Below are positions 27,106 through 34,802 of a stretch of DNA of 64,000 nt, piece by piece. The position numbers were made by a program, and so were the translations under genes. The stretch's first letter is position 1. Each line of letters begins with the position of its first letter. A model generated the notes under the pieces. That model was not told the DNA's origin and ran no database searches. It saw only the letters and a program-made list of their open reading frames with translations. Origin of the DNA: Streptomyces varsoviensis (GTDB lineage Bacteria > Actinomycetota > Actinomycetes > Streptomycetales > Streptomycetaceae). The stretch spans positions 1-64,000 of the forward strand of contig NZ_JOBF01000002.1 in NCBI RefSeq assembly GCF_000718635.1, written 5' to 3'.

Positions 27106-28434
27106 CTAGGAGAGTATCGGATCGAAGGCCGGCGCGCAGCGGACATCTCGGCGAGCGTGGAACGGGCGGTGGGCGCCGGAGAGCTGGCCCCGGGCGAAAC
27201 GCTGCCGCCCGTAAGGGAGTTGGCGGCCGAACTGGGGGTCAACCCCAATACGGTCGCCTCCGCCTACCGCGCCCTGCGCGACCGGGGCGTGATCGAGACG
27301 GCCGGACGGCGGGGGAGCAGGGTCCGCGCCCGCCCCGCCAGCGCGCCCCGCGACCTCATCCGCGTGGAGGCGCCCGAGGGCGTCCGGGACGTCGCGACGG
27401 GCAACCCCGACCCGGCCCTGCTGCCGCCGCTCGGCGCGGCGCTGGCCGCTGCCGCCGAGCGCGCCGCCGCCACGCCCACGCTGTACGGCGCGCCCGGCGT
27501 CGACCCGGAGCTGGAGCGGCTGGCCCGCGCCGCCTTCGCCGCGGACGGCGTGCCCGACGGCCCCATCGCCGTCACCTCCGGATCGCTCGACGCCATCGAG
27601 CGCGCCCTGGACGCGCACCTGAAACCCGGCGACGCGGTGGCCGTCGAAGACCCCGGCTGGGGCAGCCTCCTCGACCTGATCCCGGCCCTCGGCCTGCGCG
27701 CGGTGCCGGTCGCCCTCGACGACGACGGACCGCTGCCCGGCGAGGTGGACCGCGCGCTGCGGCAGGGCGCCCGCGCCATCGTGATCACCGCCCGCGCGCA
27801 GAACCCCACGGGCGCGGCGATCGGCGCGGCGCGCGCCCGCGAACTCCGCGCCGTCCTCTCCCGCCACCCCCAGGCGCTGCTCATCGAGGACGACCACGGC
27901 CACGGCATCGTGGACATCCCCCTCCGCCCCGTCGTCGGCGGCACGGCGCACTGGGTGCTCGTCCGCTCCGTGGCGAAGGCGTACGGGCCCGACCTGCGGC
28001 TCGCCGTGTTCACCGGCGACACCGTCACCGTGGACCGGGTGCGCGGCCGGCTCAGGCTGGGACCGGGCTGGGTCAGCCACCTGCTACAGCACGCGGTGGT
28101 GGAGCTATGGCGTACGGAGGCCGTGGACGCGCGGGCGGTCGCCGCCTCGTACGGGCGACGGCGCGACGCGCTCGTACGGGCGCTGCGCGCACGCGGCATC
28201 GAGGCGCGCGGCCGCAGCGGGATGAACGTATGGCTGCCGGTGCCGGACGAGACGGGCGTGGTGGCGCGGCTGTTGCAGGCCGGCTGGGCGGTCGCCCCCG
28301 GAGCCCGGTTCCGGCTGGCCTCGCCGCCCGGCGTGCGGGTGACGATCTCGCCCATGGGGGCGCGGGAGATGGAGCGGATCGCGGACGCACTGGCGTCCGC
28401 GACCGGATGGGTGCCTACGGGGCGTTATGACTGA
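27103..28434 (+). CDS. MocR/PtsJ-like regulator (GntR domain plus aminotransferase fold)
   Basis: A 443-aa protein: GntR winged helix (about 8-75: A-G-E-L-A-P-G-E-T-L-P-P-V-R-E-L-A) joined to an aminotransferase-fold domain (about 90-440). S-V-A-K-A-Y-G-P-D-L-R holds the PLP lysine, and A-R-A-Q-N-P-T-G-A is also typical. The likely start is leaderless GTG 27103; ATG 27094 would add three residues. PtsJ/PdxR-type proteins regulate pyridoxal salvage or use genes. The divergent split-barrel flavoprotein fits a role linked to B6 or flavin metabolism. Confidence 0.86.
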   Translation: MLGEYRIEGRRAADISASVERAVGAGELAPGETLPPVRELAAELGVNPNTVASAYRALRDRGVIETAGRRGSRVRARPASAPRDLIRVEAPEGVRDVATGNPDPALLPPLGAALAAAAERAAATPTLYGAPGVDPELERLARAAFAADGVPDGPIAVTSGSLDAIERALDAHLKPGDAVAVEDPGWGSLLDLIPALGLRAVPVALDDDGPLPGEVDRALRQGARAIVITARAQNPTGAAIGAARARELRAVLSRHPQALLIEDDHGHGIVDIPLRPVVGGTAHWVLVRSVAKAYGPDLRLAVFTGDTVTVDRVRGRLRLGPGWVSHLLQHAVVELWRTEAVDARAVAASYGRRRDALVRALRARGIEARGRSGMNVWLPVPDETGVVARLLQAGWAVAPGARFRLASPPGVRVTISPMGAREMERIADALASATGWVPTGRYD

Positions 28435-28482
28435 GATGGTGTGGCGGGGATGGCGTGGCGGAGAGACGGCGGGCCCGGCGCG

Positions 28483-29598
28483 TCAGTCGGCCCCTCGCGG
28501 CCGAGGCCCCGCCGTGTCGCCCGAGCGGCGCCGGGGCGTGGTCCGGGCCGGCCGCCGCTTGCTCTGGGTGAGGGCCGCGCCCGCGAGCACGATCACCGCG
28601 CCGACCGGGGTGTTCCAGGTGAGCCGCTCGCCGAGCAGGGTGACGCCCGCGATCGTCGCGATCACCGGGGTGAAGTAGGTGACGAGCATCGCGGTGGTGG
28701 GGCCGACCTCGGTGACCAGCTCGTACTGCATCAGGAACGCGACGCCCGTGCCCAGCGCGCCGAGCGCCGCGATCGCGAGCAGCGGCACCACCGGGAACGA
28801 CGTCGGGAAGGAGCTGAACAGCGGTGTCGCCACGGCCAGTTGGGCGGCGCCGGCCAGCAGTTGGGCGCCGGACAGCGAGAGGTTGGAATCGCCGGTGCCG
28901 GTGAGCGTGCGCCGGACGTAGATCCAGCCGACGGCGTAGCTGGCCGCCGCGACCAGGGCCATCGCCGTGCCCGCCGGGTCCTGGCCGGAGAACCCCTGCC
29001 ACGCGCCGAGCACGGTCAGCACGCCGGCGAAGCCGAGGCCGAGCCCCGCGAAGCGGCGCCGTGTCGGCCGGTCCTCGGACAGGGCGACGAGCGAGAGGAC
29101 CATGCTCCACAGCGGGGACGTGGCGTTGCAGATGCCGGCGAGGGTGGAGGAGATCGAGGTCTCGGCGTAGGCGAAGAGGCTGAACGGCAGGGCGTTGAGG
29201 AAGAAGGCCGCGACGAGCAGATGGGCCCAGGTGCGCCCGGCGCGCGGCAGCCGCTGCCGCTTGACGGCGAGCACGGTGACGACCACCGCGGAGGCGAACA
29301 CCATCCGGCCGAACGAGACGTTGAGCGGCGGGTACCCCTCGGTGCCGACCTTGATGAACAGGAAGCTCAGGCCCCAGATGAGGCAGAGGACCGCGAACCG
29401 GATCCGCCAGTCGAGGGCGGCGCGGCGCGGCACGGCGGGCGAGTCCTCGGCGGGGGCCGGCGCGGCGGCGGCCGGGCCCGCGGGGCGGTCCGCGGCGGCG
29501 GCCGGGTCGGCGGCGGGGCCGGTGGGGCGGTCCGCGGCGGCCGAAGAATCCGGGGCGGGGGCGGCGGACGCCTCCCGATCGGCGTCGGTGATGCTCAT
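28483..29598 (-). CDS. EamA/DMT family transporter
   Basis: A 371-aa membrane protein with ten predicted helices (about 65-350). An Ala/Pro-rich cytoplasmic head (1-60) contains repeated A-A-A-D-R-P-x-G-P units, and the C-terminus is Arg-rich. Start at M-S-I-T-D-A-D-R with GGAG just upstream; the ORF extends nine codons further. It is divergent from a LysR gene with a shared operator (29628-29651) and convergent with the MocR gene. The LysR protein is its likely regulator. Substrate unknown. Confidence 0.87.
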   Translation of the reverse strand: MSITDADREASAAPAPDSSAAADRPTGPAADPAAAADRPAGPAAAAPAPAEDSPAVPRRAALDWRIRFAVLCLIWGLSFLFIKVGTEGYPPLNVSFGRMVFASAVVVTVLAVKRQRLPRAGRTWAHLLVAAFFLNALPFSLFAYAETSISSTLAGICNATSPLWSMVLSLVALSEDRPTRRRFAGLGLGFAGVLTVLGAWQGFSGQDPAGTAMALVAAASYAVGWIYVRRTLTGTGDSNLSLSGAQLLAGAAQLAVATPLFSSFPTSFPVVPLLAIAALGALGTGVAFLMQYELVTEVGPTTAMLVTYFTPVIATIAGVTLLGERLTWNTPVGAVIVLAGAALTQSKRRPARTTPRRRSGDTAGPRPRGAD

Positions 29599-29627
29599 GG
29601 GCTCCACGATGGTCGCCGCGATCACTT

Positions 29628-29651
29628 AGCACAAGCGAAAGAAAATGTGCT
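29628..29651. promoter_or_regulatory. LysR-type operator in a divergent promoter
   Basis: AGCACA (29628-29633) and TGTGCT (29646-29651) form an interrupted dyad with a 12-nt AT-rich spacer, in the 74-bp gap between the DMT transporter start and the LysR start. LysR proteins typically bind such T-N11-A dyads. Confidence 0.6.
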
Positions 29652-29672
29652 TTATCGCGTAGCATCACTTAC

Positions 29673-30578
29673 ATGTTGAACCTTGATCGCCTGCGGACCC
29701 TGCACGCCGTGGCCCGCCACGGCTCGGTGAGCGGCGCGGCGGACGGACTGCACGTGACGACCTCGGCCGTCTCCCAGCAACTGGCGAAGCTGGAGCGCGA
29801 GACGGGCCAGCAGCTCCTCGCCAAGAACGGCCGCGGCGTCCGCCTCACCGACGCCGGACGGCTGCTCGTCGACCACGCCTCCCGCATCCTCTCCCAGGTC
29901 GAACTCGCCCAGGCCGACCTGGAGGCGCAGCGCGGCGAGGCCGTCGGCGACCTGCTGCTCGGCGCCTTCCCGACGGCCGCCCGGGGCCTGTTCCCCGCCG
30001 CGCTCGCCGAACTGCGCCGCGAGCACCCCAAGCTCCGCAGCAAGCTGGAGGAGATGGAGCCGGACGCGGCGGTGCCGCGCGTGGTGCGCGGCGACATCGA
30101 CATCGCCATCGTCCTCGACTGGTACAACAAGCCGCTGCCGCTCCCGGAAGGGCTGGCCAAGGCGCCGATCCTGGACGACCCCGCCGACGTCGCGATGCCC
30201 GCCGACCACCCGCTCGCCGACCGCGACCAGGTCGACCTGGAGGACTTCGCGCACGACGAGTGGGTCTCCTGGCCCAAGGGCGAGTTCTGCCACGACTGGC
30301 TGATGCTCACGCTGCGCGGCAAGGGCATCGAACCCCGCATCGCGCACATGGCCGAGGAGCACCACACCCAACTCGCCCTGATCGACGCCGGTCTCGGTGT
30401 CGCCGTCGCGCCGAGGCTCGGCCGGGGGCCGGTGCCGGCGGGGGTGCGCGTGGTGCCCGTACGGCACACCATGCGCCGGCACATCTACGCCATCTGGCGG
30501 GCCGACGCCGACCGCCGCCCGTCCATACGGGCGGCGGTGGCGGCGCTGCGCGCGGCGGGGGCGGCGATCGGCGACTGA
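29673..30578 (+). CDS. LysR family transcription regulator
   Basis: A 301-aa LysR protein: winged helix at 1-60 (L-R-T-L-H-A-V-A-R-H-G-S-V-S-G-A-A and V-T-T-S-A-V-S-Q-Q-L) and a periplasmic-binding-like effector domain (about 90-295). The divergent DMT transporter is the probable target; an AGCACA/TGTGCT dyad sits between them. It is of the subgroup paired with EamA exporters of amino acids or related compounds. Effector unknown. Confidence 0.9.
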   Translation: MLNLDRLRTLHAVARHGSVSGAADGLHVTTSAVSQQLAKLERETGQQLLAKNGRGVRLTDAGRLLVDHASRILSQVELAQADLEAQRGEAVGDLLLGAFPTAARGLFPAALAELRREHPKLRSKLEEMEPDAAVPRVVRGDIDIAIVLDWYNKPLPLPEGLAKAPILDDPADVAMPADHPLADRDQVDLEDFAHDEWVSWPKGEFCHDWLMLTLRGKGIEPRIAHMAEEHHTQLALIDAGLGVAVAPRLGRGPVPAGVRVVPVRHTMRRHIYAIWRADADRRPSIRAAVAALRAAGAAIGD

Positions 30579-30580
30579 CG

Positions 30581-30660
30581 GCGGGCGTCGTTCCCGCGGT
30601 CGAGGGGCGTCATTCCGGCGGTGGGGGTGGTCATTCCCGCGGTCGGGGGGCAGTCCCGCG
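30581..30660. repeat. Degenerate tandem repeat of about 22 bp
   Basis: Units of the form GTCRTTCCCGCGGTCGAGGG recur three to four times between the stops of the convergent LysR gene and the PNPOx-like gene (for example GTCGTTCCCGCGGTCG, GTCATTCCGGCGGTGG, GTCATTCCCGCGGTCG). No gene; possibly slippage-derived. Confidence 0.6.
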
Positions 30661-30753
30661 GCCCGGGGTGCGGCGAGGTGGAGGCCGGGGCGGTGGGCGC
30701 CACCGCAGCGGGGGCGTAGCCGAGGCGCGGGCGGGCGGGGCCGGGGGCCGGGG

Positions 30754-31218
30754 TCAGCGGGGCAGTTTCCGGAAGTCCCACGAGACGACGGTCTCCGGCG
30801 TCAGGCGCAGCCAGGCGTGCCGGCCGTCGTACGGCATGGCGTCCAGGCCGAAGTTCTTCGCGGCGAACAGCCGCTCCGCCGCGTCGAGTTCGGGGTGCGG
30901 CTCGCCGATGCGCGGTGCCTCGCCGACGAAGACCGCCGTGCCCGACAGCTCCACGCCGCGCAACTCGCCGTACTCCTCCCCGGCGTCGATCACCACCGCG
31001 ATCCGGGCGTCCCGCCGCAGGTCGGCCCAGCGCTTGCTGCGGGTGACGGAGTACAGCCAGAGCGAGCCCTCGTGCCAGGCGAACCACAGGGTGCTGACGT
31101 GCGGCCGGCCGTCCCGGCCGACCGTCGCGACCCGGCAGGTGCGCTGCTCGGCGAGGAAGGCGTCCAGCTCCGCCTCCGACATCATGATCCGGCGGCCTCG
31201 CCGCTGCGTGAGGGCCAT
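30754..31218 (-). CDS. Pyridoxamine 5'-phosphate oxidase family protein (PPOX class, possibly F420-dependent)
   Basis: A 154-aa split-barrel protein: L-A-E-Q-R-T-C-R-V-A-T-V-G-R-D-G-R-P-H-V-S near residue 22-42, W-L-Y-S-V-T-R-S-K-R-W near 55 and a W-D-F at the end. This is the small PPOX form that in actinomycetes often uses F420. The reaction is unknown. GGAGG precedes the ATG by 5-6 nt; the internal M-M-S-E is an alternative start. It is the third split-barrel flavoprotein within 6 kb and is divergent from a cysteine-hydrolase homologue. Confidence 0.85.
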   Translation of the reverse strand: MALTQRRGRRIMMSEAELDAFLAEQRTCRVATVGRDGRPHVSTLWFAWHEGSLWLYSVTRSKRWADLRRDARIAVVIDAGEEYGELRGVELSGTAVFVGEAPRIGEPHPELDAAERLFAAKNFGLDAMPYDGRHAWLRLTPETVVSWDFRKLPR

Positions 31219-31260
31219 GTCCGCCTCCGTTTCACGTGGCCGGCTCCGTGGCCGGCCGCG

Positions 31261-31274
31261 CTTAGCTGACTAAG
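31261..31274. promoter_or_regulatory. Palindrome in a divergent promoter region
   Basis: CTTAG-CTGA-CTAAG is a perfect 5+4+5 inverted repeat, 43 nt upstream of the minus-strand PPOX gene and 115 nt before the isochorismatase-like gene. It may be an operator, or -10 elements of opposing promoters. Confidence 0.4.
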
Positions 31275-31388
31275 TGTCAGGAAAGCATGGGGTCTCTTCC
31301 CTCTCCGCGCAATGGCCGCTAACCTCGCCCGCTCCGGCCGGGGTCGGCGCGAAGCCCGCACACGCGGGGGAGAGTGGAGGGGCCAGTC

Positions 31389-32141
31389 ATGGGGTCAGGG
31401 GAACGAACCGGCGAACCGCCGGCGGCCCGTCCCGACGGGCCGTCAGGTCGACGTTCCGACGAAGGGCCGGCGCGGCGCCGCGGCGAACCATCGGAGCAGC
31501 GCCCAGACGACCGGCTCGCCGCGCAGCTCGACCCCGCGACCACCGTGCTGCTCACCGTCGAATGCCAGCGCGGCGTGGTCGGCCCCGAGAGCGCGCTGCC
31601 CGAACTCGCCGACGCCGCACGGCGGTCCGGTGCGCTCGACCGGGTGGCCCGCCTCGTCTCCGGCGCGCACGCGGCGGGTGTGCAGGTGCTGCACGCCGTC
31701 GCCGAACGCCGCCCCGACGGCCGCGGCGCGAACCGCAACGCCCGCCTGTTCCGCGCCGCCGAGCGGCTGCCCGTACAGCAGCTCACCGGGACGGCGGCGG
31801 TGCGGATCGCGGAGCCGATCCCGGTCGCCGAAGCCGATCTGGTCGTACGGCGGCTGCACGGGCTGTCGCCGATCGCCGGTACGGACGTGGACGCCCTGCT
31901 CCGCAACCTCGGCTGCCGCACCCTGATCGTCACCGGCGTCTCCGCCAACGTCGCCGTCCCGGCCGCCGTCTTCGACGCCGTGAACCTCGGCTACACCGCC
32001 GTCGTCCCGGCGGACGCCATCGCCGGTGTCCCCGCCGACTACACCGCGGCGATGATCCGCAACACCCTCGCCCTCGTCGCCACGGTCACGACGGCCGACG
32101 CCGTACTCGACTGCTTCGAACGTGCGCGGAGCCGCCGCTGA
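31389..32141 (+). CDS. Isochorismatase/cysteine hydrolase-fold protein without the catalytic triad
   Basis: A 250-aa protein: 45 disordered, Arg/Pro-rich residues, then the Rossmann-like cysteine hydrolase fold. The Asp-Lys-Cys triad is replaced. The position normally D-x-Q reads E58-C-Q; the Lys before S-x-F reads R (154-155, V-V-R-R-L-H-G-L-S); and T-G-V-S-A-N-V-A-V has A189 where the nucleophilic Cys belongs. So hydrolysis by the family mechanism is unlikely; a binding or scaffold role is inferred. GGAGGGG sits 7 nt before ATG 31389. Confidence 0.82.
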   Translation: MGSGERTGEPPAARPDGPSGRRSDEGPARRRGEPSEQRPDDRLAAQLDPATTVLLTVECQRGVVGPESALPELADAARRSGALDRVARLVSGAHAAGVQVLHAVAERRPDGRGANRNARLFRAAERLPVQQLTGTAAVRIAEPIPVAEADLVVRRLHGLSPIAGTDVDALLRNLGCRTLIVTGVSANVAVPAAVFDAVNLGYTAVVPADAIAGVPADYTAAMIRNTLALVATVTTADAVLDCFERARSRR

Positions 32142-32219
32142 GCGAGGCCGGCCAGGGGGCCGAAACCAGCAGAGGCCGAAGGCAGGTCCGGGCCCGAAAG
32201 GCCTGAATGCACGGCCGCG

Positions 32220-32729
32220 TCAGCCCAACTGGACCGAGTCCCCCTGGACGGAGATCCGCGTCGCGGGCAGCGGCTTGGTCGCCGGGCCGTGCCGCACGCT
32301 GCCGTCCTCGACGCTGTATTTCGAGCCGTGGCAGGGGCAGTTGATCGTCCCGTTCGACACGTCGCGCACCAGGCACCCCTGGTGCGTGCACACCGCGGAG
32401 AACGCCTTGAACTGGCCTTTCACCGGCTGTGTCACCACCACTTTCCGATCCTTGAAGACCTTTCCGCCGCCCTGCGGGATCTCCGAGGTCTTCGCCAGCG
32501 CCTGCCCGCCGCCGGGCGGGTCGGCCGCCTCGCCACCCGGGGTGGTGGCGGCGCCGTCCTTCGGCTGCTCGCTGTCCGGGGCGTCCTGGGAGTCGCTGTC
32601 CGGGGCGTCCTTGGCGTCGCTGTCCGAGCCGCCGCACGCGGTGAGCGCGGCCGCGAGCCCCATGCCGCCGACCGCGGCGATGACGGTGCGGCGGCACGGG
32701 GGAGCGGGCTCCTGGGGCTGGTGCGTCAT
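32220..32729 (-). CDS. Rieske [2Fe-2S] lipoprotein, Tat-exported
   Basis: A 169-aa exported protein. A twin-arginine pair (R13-R14) leads a hydrophobic stretch ending in a lipobox L-T-A-C32. A linker with repeated S-D/A-P-D units follows. The Rieske ligands are C114, H116, C131, H134, and C119/C133 form the usual disulfide (C-T-H-Q-G-C and C-P-C-H-G-S). It would sit on the outer face of the membrane and carry electrons. No oxygenase or bc1 subunit is adjacent. Start chosen at M-T-H-Q because the twin arginine then follows at the usual distance. Confidence 0.92.
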   Translation of the reverse strand: MTHQPQEPAPPCRRTVIAAVGGMGLAAALTACGGSDSDAKDAPDSDSQDAPDSEQPKDGAATTPGGEAADPPGGGQALAKTSEIPQGGGKVFKDRKVVVTQPVKGQFKAFSAVCTHQGCLVRDVSNGTINCPCHGSKYSVEDGSVRHGPATKPLPATRISVQGDSVQLG

Positions 32730-32876
32730 GGTGGGCTTCCTCTTCCGTCTCTTCCGGCGCGTCCGTCGGTGGTTCACCGGTCTATACGGGCCCGGCGGCG
32801 CGGACGTTCAGCCGCCGGAGGCCGTACGGCCGTACGACGACACCCTCGTACGGGGGAGGCGGTGGGTGGCCGACGG

Positions 32877-33779
32877 TCAGCTGCCGAGCTGGGAAGCGAG
32901 CCAGGGGCGCAGGACGTGCAGGACGTTGGCGGGCTGCATGGCCTGGGTGTGGTCGAGCCCTTCCAGGACGCGTACGTCCCAGCCGGCGGCCTCCAGTTCG
33001 GCGCGCCGCTCCATGACCGCGCTCCCGATGCGCACGGTCACGCCGCCCCAGCGCTCGCCGTACGGGATCTCGTCCGCCGAACCCGCGAAGCACAGGCGGG
33101 GGCAGTCGACTCCGGCCTGCGCCGCCCGGTCGTCGAAGCCGCGCAGCGCTTGGTAGAGGGTGACGAACTGGCGGGTCTGCTCCGGCGTCGTCGACACCTC
33201 GACGGCCGACCAGTCGCAGCCCTCGGGGTCGTCGGTGGCGTCGGCGTTCCCGGCCGGCTGTGGAGCGCTCCCCGGCGTGCTCGGGGTCGGGGCCGGGGTC
33301 TTAACGGACATCTCGTGGGCGGCCGTGGTGACGCGGAGCATTTCGGAGTAGGGGCCGCCGATGGGCGGGAAGCCGCCCATGACGAGGGCCGAGAGGCGGT
33401 CGGTGCGCAGCGCGAGCTGGAGGCCGCTCAGGGCCAGCCACGAGTAGCCGTAGTAGGCGAACCGGTCGGCCGCCGCCGCGTCCGCGACCGCCAGCAGATC
33501 GGCGGCCACGTTATGCGGGGTGAGGGTGTCCGGCTTGGGCGCCGCCATCACGTGGCCCTCGTAGTCGAAGGCCACGACCCGGAACCGGTCGCGGAGCCCT
33601 TCGATCAGCGACCGGCCCAGCGCCGGGTCCATGCCCCACCGGCGCGCCTCCTCGGCCCGCGGACCCTCGGCCGGGCGGGGGTCGACGGGGAGCAGGACGG
33701 TGGGTCCGGCTCCGTGGATCTCCAGCGCGATGGTGTGTCCGTCGTGCAGCGTCGCCGCGGTCGTCGTCGTTGCGGGCAC
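32877..33779 (-). CDS. Alpha/beta hydrolase
   Basis: A 300-aa alpha/beta hydrolase. The nucleophile elbow is G-Y-S-W-L-A (normally G-x-S-x-G, here G-x-S-x-L), F-D-Y-E-G-H is typical, and the catalytic His is in G-L-D-H-T-Q near residue 280. A Pro/Thr-rich insertion (about 160-190) lies in the cap. It is divergent from a TetR regulator, the likely controller, with a shared dyad between them. Substrate unknown. Confidence 0.85.
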   Translation of the reverse strand: MPATTTTAATLHDGHTIALEIHGAGPTVLLPVDPRPAEGPRAEEARRWGMDPALGRSLIEGLRDRFRVVAFDYEGHVMAAPKPDTLTPHNVAADLLAVADAAAADRFAYYGYSWLALSGLQLALRTDRLSALVMGGFPPIGGPYSEMLRVTTAAHEMSVKTPAPTPSTPGSAPQPAGNADATDDPEGCDWSAVEVSTTPEQTRQFVTLYQALRGFDDRAAQAGVDCPRLCFAGSADEIPYGERWGGVTVRIGSAVMERRAELEAAGWDVRVLEGLDHTQAMQPANVLHVLRPWLASQLGS

Positions 33780-33789
33780 CGGGAACTCC

Positions 33790-33834
33790 TTAGGCTGTAA
33801 AATGTTATCGAGGAAGCAATACCTTACGGCATAA
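33790..33834. promoter_or_regulatory. Operator-like dyad between hydrolase and TetR genes
   Basis: TTAGGCTGTAAAA (33790-33802) and CCTTACGGCATAA (33822-33834) are imperfect inverted repeats (9 of 13 positions), in an AT-rich stretch between divergent starts. They fit a TetR operator. Confidence 0.5.
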
Positions 33835-33862
33835 AGAGTTGGAAAAGTTGGAGTTGTTGTCT

Positions 33863-34705
33863 GTGACCGTCATCGCCGGCCAGGGGGACGCGGCCGCGTC
33901 CATGGCCCTGCTGTGGGCCGATCCGGAAGACCGGGACCGGCCCGCGCGGTCGTCCGCCAGGGGGCCGAAGCCCGCCCTGAGCGTCGATGCCATCGTGGCG
34001 GCGGCGATCGCTGTGGCCGACGCGGACTCCATGGCGGGGCTGTCGATGCGCGCGGTGGCCGAGCGGCTGGGACGCACCTCCATGGCCCTCTACACGTACG
34101 TACCGGGCAAGGCGGAACTCGTGGACCTGATGTACGACCGGGTGCACGCCGAACTGGGCCCCGGCCGCCCTTCAGACCACCTGCCCCACCCGTCCTCCGG
34201 CCAGGCTCCCGACGGCGACGACTGGCGGGCCGCGGTGATGTCATGGGCCACCCGGCTCAGGGCGTTCTACCTGCGCCACCCCTGGGTGCTCCAGGTCTCG
34301 TACGCGCGCCCGGTGCTCGGCCCGCACGAGCAGGCCGTACTGGAGTCGCTGGCGAGCCTCCTGTACGGGGCCGGGCTCCCGTCCCGGCCGCTGCGGGCCA
34401 TCGTCAGCGCGCTGTTCCACTACGTCCGGGGCGCGGCGCAGACGGCCGCCGAGTCGCGGCGGGCGGCGGCCGAGACCGGCGTCTCCGACGAGGAGTGGTG
34501 GGCCGGCCGCTCGGCGCTGCTGCGGGAGGTCGCCCCCGACTTCGCGGAGCGATTCCCCATGTCCATACGGCTGGCGGCGGAGGCGACCCCCATGAGGGAG
34601 GGCGAGGGGGACGCCGACTCGGCGGCCTCGTGGGAGCGGGAGGTCGACGACACCTTCGCGGTCGGCCTGGGCGTACTCCTGGACGGGATCGCCGCCGCCC
34701 GCTGA
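33863..34705 (+). CDS. TetR family transcription regulator
   Basis: A 280-aa regulator with a TetR helix-turn-helix at about 45-90 (G-L-S-M-R-A-V-A-E-R-L-G and S-M-A-L-Y-T-Y-V-P-G-K-A-E-L-V-D) after a 30-residue tail, and a TetR C-terminal ligand domain. GTG 33863 is preferred, with GGAG about 10 nt upstream; an in-frame TTG at 33839 is possible. Divergent from the alpha/beta hydrolase gene. Confidence 0.87.
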   Translation: MTVIAGQGDAAASMALLWADPEDRDRPARSSARGPKPALSVDAIVAAAIAVADADSMAGLSMRAVAERLGRTSMALYTYVPGKAELVDLMYDRVHAELGPGRPSDHLPHPSSGQAPDGDDWRAAVMSWATRLRAFYLRHPWVLQVSYARPVLGPHEQAVLESLASLLYGAGLPSRPLRAIVSALFHYVRGAAQTAAESRRAAAETGVSDEEWWAGRSALLREVAPDFAERFPMSIRLAAEATPMREGEGDADSAASWEREVDDTFAVGLGVLLDGIAAAR

Positions 34706-34732
34706 ACTGGCCGTACGCCGGGCCGCGGACGC

Positions 34733-34771
34733 GCTCCCGCCGCCGGGCCCGGCAGGCCCGGCGGCGGGAGC
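34733..34771. terminator. Strong bidirectional terminator
   Basis: GCTCCCGCCGCCGGGCC and GGCCCGGCGGCGGGAGC are a perfect 17-bp inverted repeat with a 5-nt loop (CGGCA), between the convergent TetR and response-regulator genes. Confidence 0.9.
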
Positions 34772-34802
34772 CCGGGAAACGGAACAGGGGCGGGGCGCGT
34801 CC

